Shown here piece after piece: positions 1 through 5,449 of a DNA stretch of 5,449 nucleotides (position 1 is the stretch's first letter; every line of letters begins with the position of its first letter). The stretch comes from an uncultured Planctomycetaceae bacterium (GTDB taxonomy: Bacteria > Planctomycetota > Planctomycetia > Pirellulales > Pirellulaceae). Below the pieces are notes generated by a model that saw only the letters and a list, made by a program, of their open reading frames with translations, ran no database searches and had not been told where the DNA came from. The DNA lies in assembly GCA_937967755.1 (NCBI GenBank), contig CALBTA010000203.1, forward strand, positions 1 through 5,449, read 5' to 3'. A program made the position numbers and the translations under genes.

Positions 1-670
1 TATCGACGATCCGCCCTGAAACATCGTCGGACGTCGTTTCCATCCGAATGCGTTCGTTGGGGTGCAGCGGGGTCAGTTCGTCGAACGAAACTTTCTGCGC
101 CACCTGGTTGGGATCTTGGTGGTTGATCGCCTCGACCCGCAGCAGGGCAAAGTAGCGTTCGTTCTCTTTCGGCGGGCGGATTTGCCCGGTCACGATCGTG
201 CCGGTCTGCAAGCCGAATCGCCGAATCTGGCTGGGAGAAACGTAGATGTCGTCCGGGCAGGAAAGGTAGTGGTAGTCGGGCGAACGCAAAAACCCGAACC
301 CGTCGGGCAGGATCTCCAGCGTCCCTTCGCCGAACATCATGCCGTTCATCTTCACGCGTTCTTTCAGAATCCGAAAAATCAGATCCTGCTTCTTCAGCCC
401 GGAAAGCTCGGTCAGGTTTTCCTTCTTCGCCTCGGCGAGGAGCTGCTTCATGTTCATCTTTTGCAGCTCGGCGATGTGCGTCTCGTTCTCCTTGACGCGC
501 TCAATCCGCTTTTCAAACGGTTCGCCTCGGCGGTCTTGCTCTTCAACGATCTCTTCCGCCAGCGACATCGGTTCGCCTTCGGCATCCAGCCGGGCGATCG
601 CCTGCTTCAGTTCATCGTCGTTGGATTCGGGATCGGACGCACGGTCGCGAATTTCGCTGCGCTGGGGCAT
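1..670 (-). CDS. rho: Transcription termination factor Rho, N-terminal part (C-terminus beyond the window)
   Basis: Rho is a hexameric RNA-dependent ATPase/helicase that binds C-rich nascent RNA and releases RNA polymerase. The 223 codons visible cover the N-terminal RNA-binding half. Residues about 67-105 match the Rho_N helical domain ([16 protein letters not shown], then [13 protein letters not shown]). Residues about 111-190 match the cold-shock/OB-fold domain, with the near-invariant blocks [43 protein letters not shown]. The ATPase core with its Walker motifs lies off the left edge. The ATG at 670 is chosen because GGCGAGG lies a few bases upstream; an in-frame ATG at 697 would add nine residues but has no ribosome-binding sequence. 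Compared with E. coli Rho there is an extra, charged, mostly acidic N-terminus of about 65 residues. It follows coaE on the same strand after 302 bases with hairpins between, so it probably has its own promoter, though I see no convincing one. Confidence 0.96.
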   Translation of the reverse strand, partial: MPQRSEIRDRASDPESNDDELKQAIARLDAEGEPMSLAEEIVEEQDRRGEPFEKRIERVKENETHIAELQKMNMKQLLAEAKKENLTELSGLKKQDLIFRILKERVKMNGMMFGEGTLEILPDGFGFLRSPDYHYLSCPDDIYVSPSQIRRFGLQTGTIVTGQIRPPKENERYFALLRVEAINHQDPNQVAQKVSFDELTPLHPNERIRMETTSDDVSGRIVD

Positions 671-706
671 GATGAAGCCTCGCCATGAAAGTGGCATCTG
701 CTGCGC

Positions 707-730
707 GGAAGGCAGCGGTGGTGGGTGTGA
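707..730 (-). promoter_or_regulatory. C-rich, G-poor (rut-like) stretch in the rho leader
   Basis: Read on the minus strand, these 24 bases contain 14 C and only 2 G, largely as CCCACCACC-type pyrimidine/C runs with no obvious secondary structure. Such C>G unstructured RNA is the kind of sequence Rho loads on. It lies 37-60 bases upstream of the chosen rho start. Rho is known to control its own gene by premature termination in E. coli. That the same happens here is inference. Confidence 0.3.
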
Positions 731-734
731 ATTC

Positions 735-758
735 CCGGCCGAAAAATGCCCCGGCCGG
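735..758 (-). other. GC-rich hairpin in the rho leader
   Basis: A perfect 7-bp inverted repeat, ccggccg (735-741) with cggccgg (752-758), encloses a 10-base loop. On the minus strand the loop includes five T. It lies 65-88 bases upstream of the rho start, just before the C-rich stretch. No T-run follows the stem, so it is not a typical intrinsic terminator. A role in rho leader control is possible but unproven. Confidence 0.35.
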
Positions 759-876
759 AAACAAGTAGGTGGGAAGGTCGATAACGAATAAGAGAAAAGT
801 CCCTACCCATGTTCTAACACAAACGAGGATCCCTGGCGATATCGCTGCGCGGAGAGTTGGCGAGTTCAAGCAAAAG

Positions 877-944
877 TCGGGCACTCTTGCCCGAAGAAAA
901 CGGCCGTAAATCGGGCACTCTTGCCCGACCAAAACGGCCAAGAG
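877..944. repeat. Two tandem 34-bp units, each with a perfect palindrome
   Basis: The 18-base sequence tcgggcactcttgcccga occurs at 877-894 and again, identically, at 911-928. Each copy is a 7-bp stem (tcgggca/tgcccga) with a CTCT loop. The units are offset by exactly 34 bases. They also share aaaacggcc after the palindrome (897-905 and 931-939), so the whole 34-bp unit was probably duplicated. This resembles the short palindromic intergenic repeats (REP-like) of many bacteria. The loops read AGAG on the minus strand, downstream of coaE. Confidence 0.7.
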
Positions 945-954
945 TGACCGTTTT
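877..954 (-). terminator. Hairpin cluster downstream of coaE, probable transcription end of queC-coaE
   Basis: Three stem-loops follow the coaE stop codon on the minus strand. The first (954-931) is AAAACGG/CCGTTTT with a 10-base loop. Its right arm ends in four T, giving an intrinsic-terminator look. The second (928-911) and third (894-877) are the identical repeat palindromes. The third is followed by GACTTTTGC, a short T-run. No hairpin has a long U-tract, so termination may be partial or these may mainly protect 3' ends. Placement 19 bases after the coaE stop supports an end-of-operon role. Confidence 0.45.
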
Positions 955-972
955 ACTGCCACGATTTCCCGC

Positions 973-1581
973 CTAATCTCTCACTTTCGCCCAAAACCGA
1001 TCAACTTGGGCGTATGTTTGGGCCAAATCACCGGAATTGTCGATGATTACGTCGGCCGCGGCCCGCTTTTCGGCCAACGGAGTTTGGCGGGCTTCGCGCG
1101 AAGCGACTTCGTCATCCGACCACCCGCGTGATCTCGAACGCTGCACACGCACGTCCGGCGAGACCTCGACAAAGATCAGCCGATCGCAAAGTTTGTGCCA
1201 GCCGGCCTTCATCATCACGGCAGCGTCGAGGACGATCACCTGCTGGGGGTCGTCGTGGGCGATCGCGTCGATCTTCTGCTGAATGCGCTGGCCAATCGCC
1301 GGGTGCATCAGTGTTTCTAAATCGGCCAGCGCCTGCCGGCCGGCATCAGAATCGGCGAAGACGCTCTTCGCCAGCGCGCCGCGGCGAACTTCGCCTGCCT
1401 CGTCAAGAACATCCGCCCCAAACCGCGCAGCGATTCGGCGTTTGATATCCTCGTCGCGCAACACCTCATGCGCCACGTCATCAGCATCCAACACGACCGC
1501 ACCCAACTGCCCCAACCGATCCGCCACAGCGCTCTTACCACTGGCCACGCCGCCGAGGATGCCGATGAGTTGGATGGGCAT
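973..1581 (-). CDS. coaE: Dephospho-CoA kinase
   Basis: CoaE phosphorylates the 3'-hydroxyl of dephospho-CoA using ATP, the last step of coenzyme A synthesis, in the cytoplasm. The 202-residue length is normal for the family. The P-loop is GGVASGKS (residues 10-17, Lys16). The DADD block at 32-35 matches the conserved DAD motif after the second strand. The HP pair at 93-94, the R...Q...EKR segment near 162-173 and the DVIIDNSGDL block (177-186) are all typical lid and C-terminal signatures. One oddity: the family motif usually close to PLLFE reads AVMMK here (121-125), replacing Pro and Glu. The start is well supported by GGAAGAG four bases upstream. It starts 12 bases after queC, so the two are very likely one transcript. 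The next gene, rho, lies beyond a hairpin cluster. Confidence 0.96.
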   Translation of the reverse strand: MPIQLIGILGGVASGKSAVADRLGQLGAVVLDADDVAHEVLRDEDIKRRIAARFGADVLDEAGEVRRGALAKSVFADSDAGRQALADLETLMHPAIGQRIQQKIDAIAHDDPQQVIVLDAAVMMKAGWHKLCDRLIFVEVSPDVRVQRSRSRGWSDDEVASREARQTPLAEKRAAADVIIDNSGDLAQTYAQVDRFWAKVRD

Positions 1582-1585
1582 GGAT

Positions 1586-1592
1586 CTCTTCC
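1586..1592 (-). promoter_or_regulatory. Ribosome-binding site of coaE
   Basis: The minus strand reads GGAAGAG, then ATCC, then the ATG at 1581. It sits inside the 12-base gap after the queC stop codon. It is the clearest Shine-Dalgarno-like site in the window and fixes the coaE start. Confidence 0.6.
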
Positions 1593-1593
1593 G

Positions 1594-2256
1594 TTACTCG
1601 TAAACTGTCGGGTCCGGCAGATTGTGCTTTGCGAGGGCTTCGCGGCCTTCGGTGCAGGCTCCGCATTTTCCGCAATGTTTTTCCTGGCCTTTGTAGCAGG
1701 TCCAGGTTTTTTCAAACGGTACACCGAGTTGGTGGCCGCGCTGTGCAATGTCGCCTTTGTCCATATGGACCAGCGGGCGGAGAAGTTTAAGCTCCCGCCA
1801 GTCACACAGCCGGGCGGCCTCGTCCATTGCGTCGGCAAATGCGGGGCGGCAATCGGGGTAGATGGCGTGATCGCCGCTGTGTGCTCCGTAAGCGACAGCG
1901 TCAAACTCCAGACTAATCGCCCAGCCGATCGCTACTGAAAGCATGATCATGTTGCGGTTGGGGACGACCGTCAGCTTCATCGACTCTTCTTCGTAGTGAC
2001 CTTCAGGCACGTCAACGTTTCTGCCCGACAGGCTATTGTCACCCAGCAGCGGGTTGATGGCGCTCAAATCGGCGACGACGTGCGGTACGTCGATCGCCGC
2101 GCAGATTTCCCGTGCCGCCTCGATCTCACGAACGTGGCGCTGACCATAATCCACTGAGATCGCCCGTAGCGTGTGCCCCGCATCGCGCAGGTGGTACAGC
2201 AACGTCGTCGAGTCCATTCCTCCGGAGTAAATGACGACAATTTTTTCCATGGTCAT
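1594..2256 (-). CDS. queC: 7-cyano-7-deazaguanine (preQ0) synthase
   Basis: QueC converts 7-carboxy-7-deazaguanine to preQ0 using ATP and ammonia, feeding queuosine tRNA modification; it acts in the cytoplasm. The 220-residue length is usual. The N-terminal PP-loop ATP-pyrophosphatase motif is SGGMDS (residues 11-16), followed by the family block VDYGQRH (35-41). [10 protein letters not shown] (101-110) and the [14 protein letters not shown] block (125-138) are QueC-specific. The C-terminal zinc site is complete: Cys187 (in TWTCYKG), Cys195, Cys198 and Cys201 (in HCGKCGAC). Two start codons are possible, ATG at 2256 and at 2250; neither has a good Shine-Dalgarno sequence, and they differ by two residues. 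It is the first gene of a probable queC-coaE operon. The other queuosine genes (queD, queE, queF) are not nearby. The short leader contains competing inverted repeats. Confidence 0.97.
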   Translation of the reverse strand: MTMEKIVVIYSGGMDSTTLLYHLRDAGHTLRAISVDYGQRHVREIEAAREICAAIDVPHVVADLSAINPLLGDNSLSGRNVDVPEGHYEEESMKLTVVPNRNMIMLSVAIGWAISLEFDAVAYGAHSGDHAIYPDCRPAFADAMDEAARLCDWRELKLLRPLVHMDKGDIAQRGHQLGVPFEKTWTCYKGQEKHCGKCGACTEGREALAKHNLPDPTVYE

Positions 2257-2267
2257 TTGTTCGCAAA

Positions 2268-2307
2268 GTAGATCACCACTTCTGATCGTCAGGGACTGCC
2301 GATCTAC
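2268..2307 (-). other. Competing inverted repeats in the queC leader
   Basis: gtagatc (2268-2274) and gatctac (2301-2307) form a perfect 7-bp stem around 26 bases. Inside it, gatca (2271-2275) and tgatc (2283-2287) form a second 5-bp stem with a 7-base loop. Both stems use bases 2271-2274, so they cannot form together. The element lies 12-51 bases upstream of the queC start. No preQ1 riboswitch consensus was recognised. The stems are short enough to be chance. Confidence 0.25.
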
Positions 2308-2408
2308 ATTGCCAAGCTACCGCTGGAACCTAGCCAACACAATGCCGCAGGGTTAGACTACTTTCCTTCCGTTGTATCCGCGCGATGCCAGGCGAAAGCA
2401 AATTCACG

Positions 2409-3230
2409 ATGGAAAATCACCCGCAGAAGAACCCTTACCACGCCCCGCAACACCCCGCCGGCCCTCCGGCGAAGCCGTCGGGCGGGATGAGTACCGGCTG
2501 GGTGATCGCCATTGTGATGTTGGTGATCACGGCCGTTTGTTCTTGCCTGTGTGTACCAGTCTTGGTGGCGCTGCTGCTGCCTGCCGTGCAGGCCGCCCGG
2601 GAGGCGGCTCGGACGGCGGAAAGTTCCAACAACCTGAGGCAAATCGGGTTGGCGATGCACAGTTACCACACCGCCCATGGAACCTTCCCGCCGGCCTATA
2701 TTCCTGATGAATCGGGCCAGCCGATGACCAGTTGGCGAACGATGATTCTGCCACACTTGGAACAGCAAAATTTGTGGGATCAGTACGACATGGAGCGCCC
2801 CTGGGACGACCCGGCCAACGCATTCTTGGCCGACATCGAAGTTCAGGTTTACGCCAGCCCGCGCGATACCAATCACCGGCTGGGCATGACGAACTACGTC
2901 GCGGTCACTGGGGAAGGCACGATCATGACCGGCGATGTGCGCGGCGAGGGGAGCAGTTTCGATGATATTCGCGACGGCAGTTCGAACACGGTCATGGTCG
3001 TCGAGATTCTCAACAGCGACATTCCCTGGACCGCACCGCGCGACCTCGATATGAACAACTATGTGCGCGTGAACGATGGCGGCACATGGGAGACGCCGAA
3101 CGTCATTCCGCAACGCGGCATTTTTCTCTTCGGCGACGGCAGCGTGCAAGTATTAGATGACACCGTGACCCGCGAAACGTTGGAACTTCTGTTCCTGCGC
3201 AACGATGGGCAGATTCCGAATTTGTGGTAG
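2409..3230 (+). CDS. DUF1559 family membrane-anchored protein, atypical N-terminus
   Basis: This protein belongs to the DUF1559 family, abundant in Planctomycetes and of unknown function, usually with a pilin-like N-terminus. With the start at 2409 it has 273 residues. A Pro-rich, probably cytoplasmic tail (1-29, with NPYHAP) leads to one hydrophobic segment at about 30-57. The family signature [14 protein letters not shown] follows at 55-68, then [15 protein letters not shown] (73-87), GTFPPA (91-96), [11 protein letters not shown] (189-199) and the C-terminal [13 protein letters not shown] (242-254). The bulk should face outside the cytoplasm. The usual prepilin cleavage motif (GFTLVE) is absent. 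The family cysteines expected before NNL and in the CPSD-type motif are both Ser (72 and 150). The start at 2409 is preferred because GGCGAAAG precedes it by ten bases; an in-frame ATG at 2385 adds eight residues without a ribosome-binding site. It diverges from queC and converges with the protease gene. Confidence 0.9.
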   Translation: MENHPQKNPYHAPQHPAGPPAKPSGGMSTGWVIAIVMLVITAVCSCLCVPVLVALLLPAVQAAREAARTAESSNNLRQIGLAMHSYHTAHGTFPPAYIPDESGQPMTSWRTMILPHLEQQNLWDQYDMERPWDDPANAFLADIEVQVYASPRDTNHRLGMTNYVAVTGEGTIMTGDVRGEGSSFDDIRDGSSNTVMVVEILNSDIPWTAPRDLDMNNYVRVNDGGTWETPNVIPQRGIFLFGDGSVQVLDDTVTRETLELLFLRNDGQIPNLW

Positions 3231-3241
3231 CAGCAGGCGGC

Positions 3242-3317
3242 GTAGAACGGACCTCCAGGTCCGTACACGCCCGCTACAACTGGCCATCGTGTGTCCGGAC
3301 CTGGAGGTCCGGGCTAC
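3242..3317. repeat. Pair of inverted intergenic palindromes between convergent genes
   Basis: acggacctccaggtccgt (3247-3264) is a perfect 8-bp stem with a 2-base centre. ccggacctggaggtccgg (3295-3312) is another 8-bp stem and contains the exact reverse complement of the first palindrome's 16-base core. The similarity extends outward: the arms 3242-3269 and 3288-3317 match as a large imperfect inverted repeat, from gtag to acacg. One hairpin per arm or one large cruciform/stem could form. Position between two convergent stop codons (3230 and 3325) fits a bidirectional terminator or 3'-end stabiliser, but no T-run follows either stem. It looks like a REP-type intergenic repeat. Confidence 0.7.
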
Positions 3318-3324
3318 ACAATTT

Positions 3325-4998
3325 CTAACGCTGGCTCAACTGCGCTCGGGCGGCTTGAATGCCGGCGGCCAAAATCGGATCGGCTTCGGCGGCGGAGACC
3401 TGACCGTTGACCGGCTTGGCGACGTTATGCACGACGTGCGTGGGCACGACGCCCTGCTTGCTAATCGCCCGGCCGCTGGGTGAATAGAACTTGGCAGTGG
3501 TCAACCGCACACCTGTGCTGCCCACGGCCAACGGGAAGATGCCCTGCACGCTTCCCTTGCCATAGCTTCGCTCGCCAATGACCGGGCCGCGGCGGTGGTC
3601 GTGAATTGCCCCGGCGAAAATTTCGCTGGCACTGGCCGAATCGCCATCGATCAAAACGTACAACGGCACGCGCCACGTGCCGACGCGGTGAGCGCGGTAA
3701 TCAAAATCCTCGCGGGCGCTTCGACCCCGGGTCGAAACGATCACCCCGTCGGTGACGAACTTGTCGGCGACTTCCACGCTGGCGGTCAGCAGCCCGCCGG
3801 GGTTGCCGCGAACGTCGATGATCAGGCTCTTCATCCCTTGGCGGTGCAGGTTCCACAAAGCGTCGTCCACATCGCGGCTGGTGGTTTTTTGAAAGCTATT
3901 GATCTTCAGGTAGCCAACACCGTATTCCTTATCGACCAGGCGAACATCTTCCACGCTGGGCACTTCGACTCGTTCGCGGCGGACTTGCAACACGCGGGCC
4001 GGCGAATTCTGTGATCGCACGGTCACGTTCACCGTGCTCCCTTCGGGGCCTTTGAGCATGTCGGCCGCTTTGTCCGGCGTGACATCAGCCGTAGCATGAC
4101 CGGCAACCGCAACGATCAAGTCGTCCGCCCGCAAGCCGGCCTTTTCGGCGGGGCTGCCGCGAATCACGTTCACCACGTGCAGCACATCGTCCTCGGTCTT
4201 CAGTTCCACCCCGAGGCCGACGAAGTTGCCTTCGATCTGGCTGAAAACATCGTTCAGTTGATCGCGGGTCAAATAACCCGAGTAGTTGTCCAAGCTGCCG
4301 GTCGCTCCGGCGATATATTCCATCACCACAGCGGTCGGAGCGACGTTCAACCGGGCCGCACCCAAACGGGCAGCCAGGCTCACCGCATCGCTCGCCTCAC
4401 GGGCATCACGGATCGGCCGCCAGGAAAGGTGCCGATCCAATTCAGCCCGAAACGCGCCAATTTGCTGCGGCGTTGCGTTGCGAAGGTTCTCTTGCAGAAA
4501 CGCGTCGTCGCTGAGAGCTTGCGAAAGGGCGAACGTGCCGCGGCCGACCAGCGTGCGCCACTGCGGCGAATCGACGTGGTGCGTGTTGATCTTGTCCAAC
4601 AGTTCGTCGTACAGCTTCAACGACTGCGTCAGCGACAACGTCTGCAACGAATTGACGAAGCTCCGGTCAGCATACCGGCGGGCCAAATCGTAACGGGTGC
4701 GACTGCGGTCCAACCGCTGGGTAATCTCAGCCCGGTTCGGGTACTTCCGCTGCGCGCCTTCGTAATGGTTCAGCGCTTCGCCCCAACGCCCCGCCCTTTC
4801 CAATTGATCGCCTTCGGCCAACAAGGCTTGCAGCGCGCCGTTGTCTTCGACGACGGCCGTTTCACGGGCCGCGATCGGGATACGAACCTGGGCATCGGCA
4901 TGCCGCGATGCGGCGAATACCAACCAAGAAAAGCAGAGGGCAAAGAGGGCCGCGGCAACAGCGCAGCGGCATTTCCGTAGCGGGAGGGTACGTTCCAT
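3325..4998 (-). CDS. Secreted/envelope S41 C-terminal processing peptidase with PDZ domain
   Basis: This is a carboxyl-terminal processing protease (CtpA/Prc-like, MEROPS family S41), which cleaves proteins near their C-termini in the envelope. The 557 residues begin with a signal peptide: basic n-region, hydrophobic core about 12-30, likely cleavage after ADA near residue 36. A single TPR-like helical pair occupies about 56-100 (AGRWGEALNHYEGAQRKYP). The N-terminal helical region ends with the typical SLDNYSGYLT (235-244). A PDZ domain spans about 258-340 (GLGVEL, GSPAEKAGLRADDLI). The S41 core covers about 350-525: RGNPGG at 397-402, Ser456 in SASASE, Lys481 in YGKGSVQ and Gln485. The 25-residue Ser-Lys spacing and the Gln four residues on match the catalytic triad of characterised CtpB, so it should be active. 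The start has only a weak GGA seven bases upstream. A strong promoter and a leader of about 190 bases precede it; it appears monocistronic. Confidence 0.95.
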   Translation of the reverse strand: MERTLPLRKCRCAVAAALFALCFSWLVFAASRHADAQVRIPIAARETAVVEDNGALQALLAEGDQLERAGRWGEALNHYEGAQRKYPNRAEITQRLDRSRTRYDLARRYADRSFVNSLQTLSLTQSLKLYDELLDKINTHHVDSPQWRTLVGRGTFALSQALSDDAFLQENLRNATPQQIGAFRAELDRHLSWRPIRDAREASDAVSLAARLGAARLNVAPTAVVMEYIAGATGSLDNYSGYLTRDQLNDVFSQIEGNFVGLGVELKTEDDVLHVVNVIRGSPAEKAGLRADDLIVAVAGHATADVTPDKAADMLKGPEGSTVNVTVRSQNSPARVLQVRRERVEVPSVEDVRLVDKEYGVGYLKINSFQKTTSRDVDDALWNLHRQGMKSLIIDVRGNPGGLLTASVEVADKFVTDGVIVSTRGRSAREDFDYRAHRVGTWRVPLYVLIDGDSASASEIFAGAIHDHRRGPVIGERSYGKGSVQGIFPLAVGSTGVRLTTAKFYSPSGRAISKQGVVPTHVVHNVAKPVNGQVSAAEADPILAAGIQAARAQLSQR

Positions 4999-5021
4999 CT
5001 ATTCGTCCGTCGCAGGGAGGA

Positions 5022-5142
5022 AGGCACCCTCTGCGATAACGGCCCAGTTCGAAGCGGAGTTTCCCGGCAGCGCGGCGTGACGAATCACGGTGGAGCGAGC
5101 TGCGGAAAAATCGAACAGGCCGAAGCACCGCAGATGGTGCCT
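5022..5142 (-). other. Leader of the S41 protease gene with alternative base-pairing arms
   Basis: Within the predicted 5' leader, 5022-5034 and 5130-5142 are inverted repeats matching at 12 of 13 positions (gcagatggtgcct against the complement of aggcaccctctgc). The distal arm can instead form a local hairpin, gcacc (5125-5129) with ggtgc (5136-5140) around a 6-base loop. The two pairings share 5136-5140 and exclude each other. The proximal arm ends 24 bases upstream of the start codon. This could be a switch-like leader; it is inferred by eye only. Confidence 0.3.
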
Positions 5143-5174
5143 CTTCAGGATCAAAACAAAAGCGCGGCGAATGA

Positions 5175-5191
5175 CCGCGAAAAAATCGCGG
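5175..5191 (-). other. Hairpin at the predicted 5' end of the protease transcript
   Basis: ccgcga (5175-5180) pairs with tcgcgg (5186-5191) around a 5-base A/T loop. The predicted transcription start is near 5192, so the stem would begin almost at the first nucleotide of the mRNA. Hairpins at the extreme 5' end commonly slow 5'-dependent RNA decay. That role here is inference. Confidence 0.4.
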
Positions 5192-5198
5192 CCAAATG

Positions 5199-5227
5199 AA
5201 TATAGGCCACGAAACGACCCTGGTCAA
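5199..5227 (-). promoter_or_regulatory. Sigma-70-type promoter of the S41 protease gene
   Basis: On the minus strand the -35 box TTGACC (5227-5222) and the -10 box TATATT (5204-5199) are separated by exactly 17 bases. Each box matches the consensus (TTGACA, TATAAT) at five of six positions. A run of eight T lies at and just before the -35 box, which could act as an UP-like element. Transcription would start near 5192, giving a leader of about 190 bases before the ATG at 4998. This is the only near-consensus promoter I see in the window. Confidence 0.75.
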
Positions 5228-5449
5228 AAAAAACTGCGGAAATCTTCGCGTGTTTTCGGCGGCGCGATCGTTACCAACGGTAAGCTCGCATCCGGTTATA
5301 ACGCGTGCGCCCGATCACTGAGATAGGGCGGCATCCGCGGCCTGCGCGTCCTGGCGCTGCGATGGGTTCTGTGGGGCGGATTTGCATATCACCCGTCCCG
5401 AGCGGCCCATCGCCGACCCGTGTTGAGCATGGTATTACATACGCGGCCC
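5228..5449. other. Non-coding stretch to the window edge, with one compound hairpin
   Basis: No convincing gene lies here. Open frames are short and use codons unlike the neighbouring genes. A small perfect palindrome (ttacc-aac-ggtaa, 5271-5283) is present. A larger structure lies at 5359-5413. Its outer stem gcgatggg/cccatcgc (5359-5366 with 5406-5413) is perfect over 8 bp. Its inner stem pairs 5374-5379 with 5393-5399, six pairs and one bulged base at 5396, around a 13-base loop. The internal loop is nearly symmetric (7 and 6 bases). It could be the 3' end of a gene beyond the window or a small structured RNA; nothing identifies it. Confidence 0.4.

Noticed and set aside
62..688. 208-codon plus-strand open frame opposite rho
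   Set aside because: The minus strand encodes unmistakable Rho N-terminal domains; this is its mirror.
781..876. Sigma-70 promoter for rho
   Set aside because: Candidates such as TTGAAC or TTGTGT lack a matching -10 box at suitable spacing.
877..928. Repeats after coaE considered as a CRISPR array
   Set aside because: Only two units with a 16-base gap that is itself partly repeated, and no cas genes nearby.
612..962. 116-codon minus-strand open frame between coaE and rho
   Set aside because: It runs through the tandem palindromes and overlaps the rho start in another frame; its sequence looks like translated repeats.
2257..2330. preQ1 riboswitch ahead of queC
   Set aside because: The compact preQ1-I pattern (C-rich loop with an A-rich tail) is not visible, and neither is any other class I can recognise by eye.
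2358..3149. 263-codon minus-strand open frame opposite the DUF1559 gene
   Set aside because: The plus strand has all DUF1559 signatures; the antisense product has no recognisable motif and is rich in His and Arg, as expected from a shadow frame.
4096..4980. 294-codon plus-strand open frame opposite the protease gene
   Set aside because: The minus strand encodes a complete signal peptide-PDZ-S41 protein; this is an antisense artefact of GC-rich coding sequence.
5090..5326. 78-codon plus-strand open frame, strongly basic
   Set aside because: It crosses the protease promoter and leader, has no ribosome-binding site, no recognisable domain and poor codon usage.
5271..5447. Open minus-strand frame running in from the right edge, containing a TRVGDGPLGT stretch reminiscent of the TRVG-GP-PT motif of adenylosuccinate synthetase
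   Set aside because: Only ten residues resemble the motif, the following residues do not fit the family, and the codons (GTA, ATA, TCA, ACA) differ from the real genes nearby. A chance match or, at most, an old fragment.

Overview
The window looks like ordinary chromosome from a planctomycete, most likely of the Pirellulales type. The strongest evidence is a DUF1559 protein carrying the [14 protein letters not shown] block, a family greatly expanded in Planctomycetes. Also consistent are the moderately high GC content, the generally weak Shine-Dalgarno sites, and short GC-rich palindromes in the gaps between genes. The taxonomic call is inference from gene content; there is no rRNA or other marker here.

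Layout from left to right. Bases 1-670 (minus strand) hold the N-terminal 223 codons of the transcription terminator Rho, which runs off the left edge. A 302-base gap (671-972) follows. It contains a C-rich, G-poor rho leader, a GC hairpin, and a cluster of three palindromes, two of them forming a 34-bp tandem repeat just downstream of coaE. Next come coaE (973-1581, minus; last step of coenzyme A synthesis) and queC (1594-2256, minus; preQ0 synthase of the queuosine/7-deazaguanine pathway). They are 12 bases apart and almost certainly co-transcribed as queC-coaE. A divergent gap (2257-2408) separates queC from a plus-strand DUF1559 membrane-anchored protein (2409-3230, or 2385-3230). That gene converges with a minus-strand secreted S41 C-terminal processing peptidase (3325-4998). 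Between the two lies a pair of mutually inverted palindromes (3242-3317). The peptidase has a near-consensus sigma-70-type promoter (5199-5227) and a long structured leader. The remaining 5228-5449 holds no convincing gene but contains a 55-base compound hairpin.

The genes do not form one pathway. Rho, CoaE and QueC are housekeeping functions (transcription termination, cofactor synthesis, tRNA modification precursor). DUF1559 and the S41 protease belong to the cell envelope. I found no mobile element, CRISPR array, tRNA, rRNA or new multi-gene system. The points worth a second look are small: the intergenic palindrome families, a DUF1559 protein that has lost both the prepilin motif and a pair of family cysteines, an altered motif in CoaE, and candidate regulatory leaders for rho, queC and the protease.
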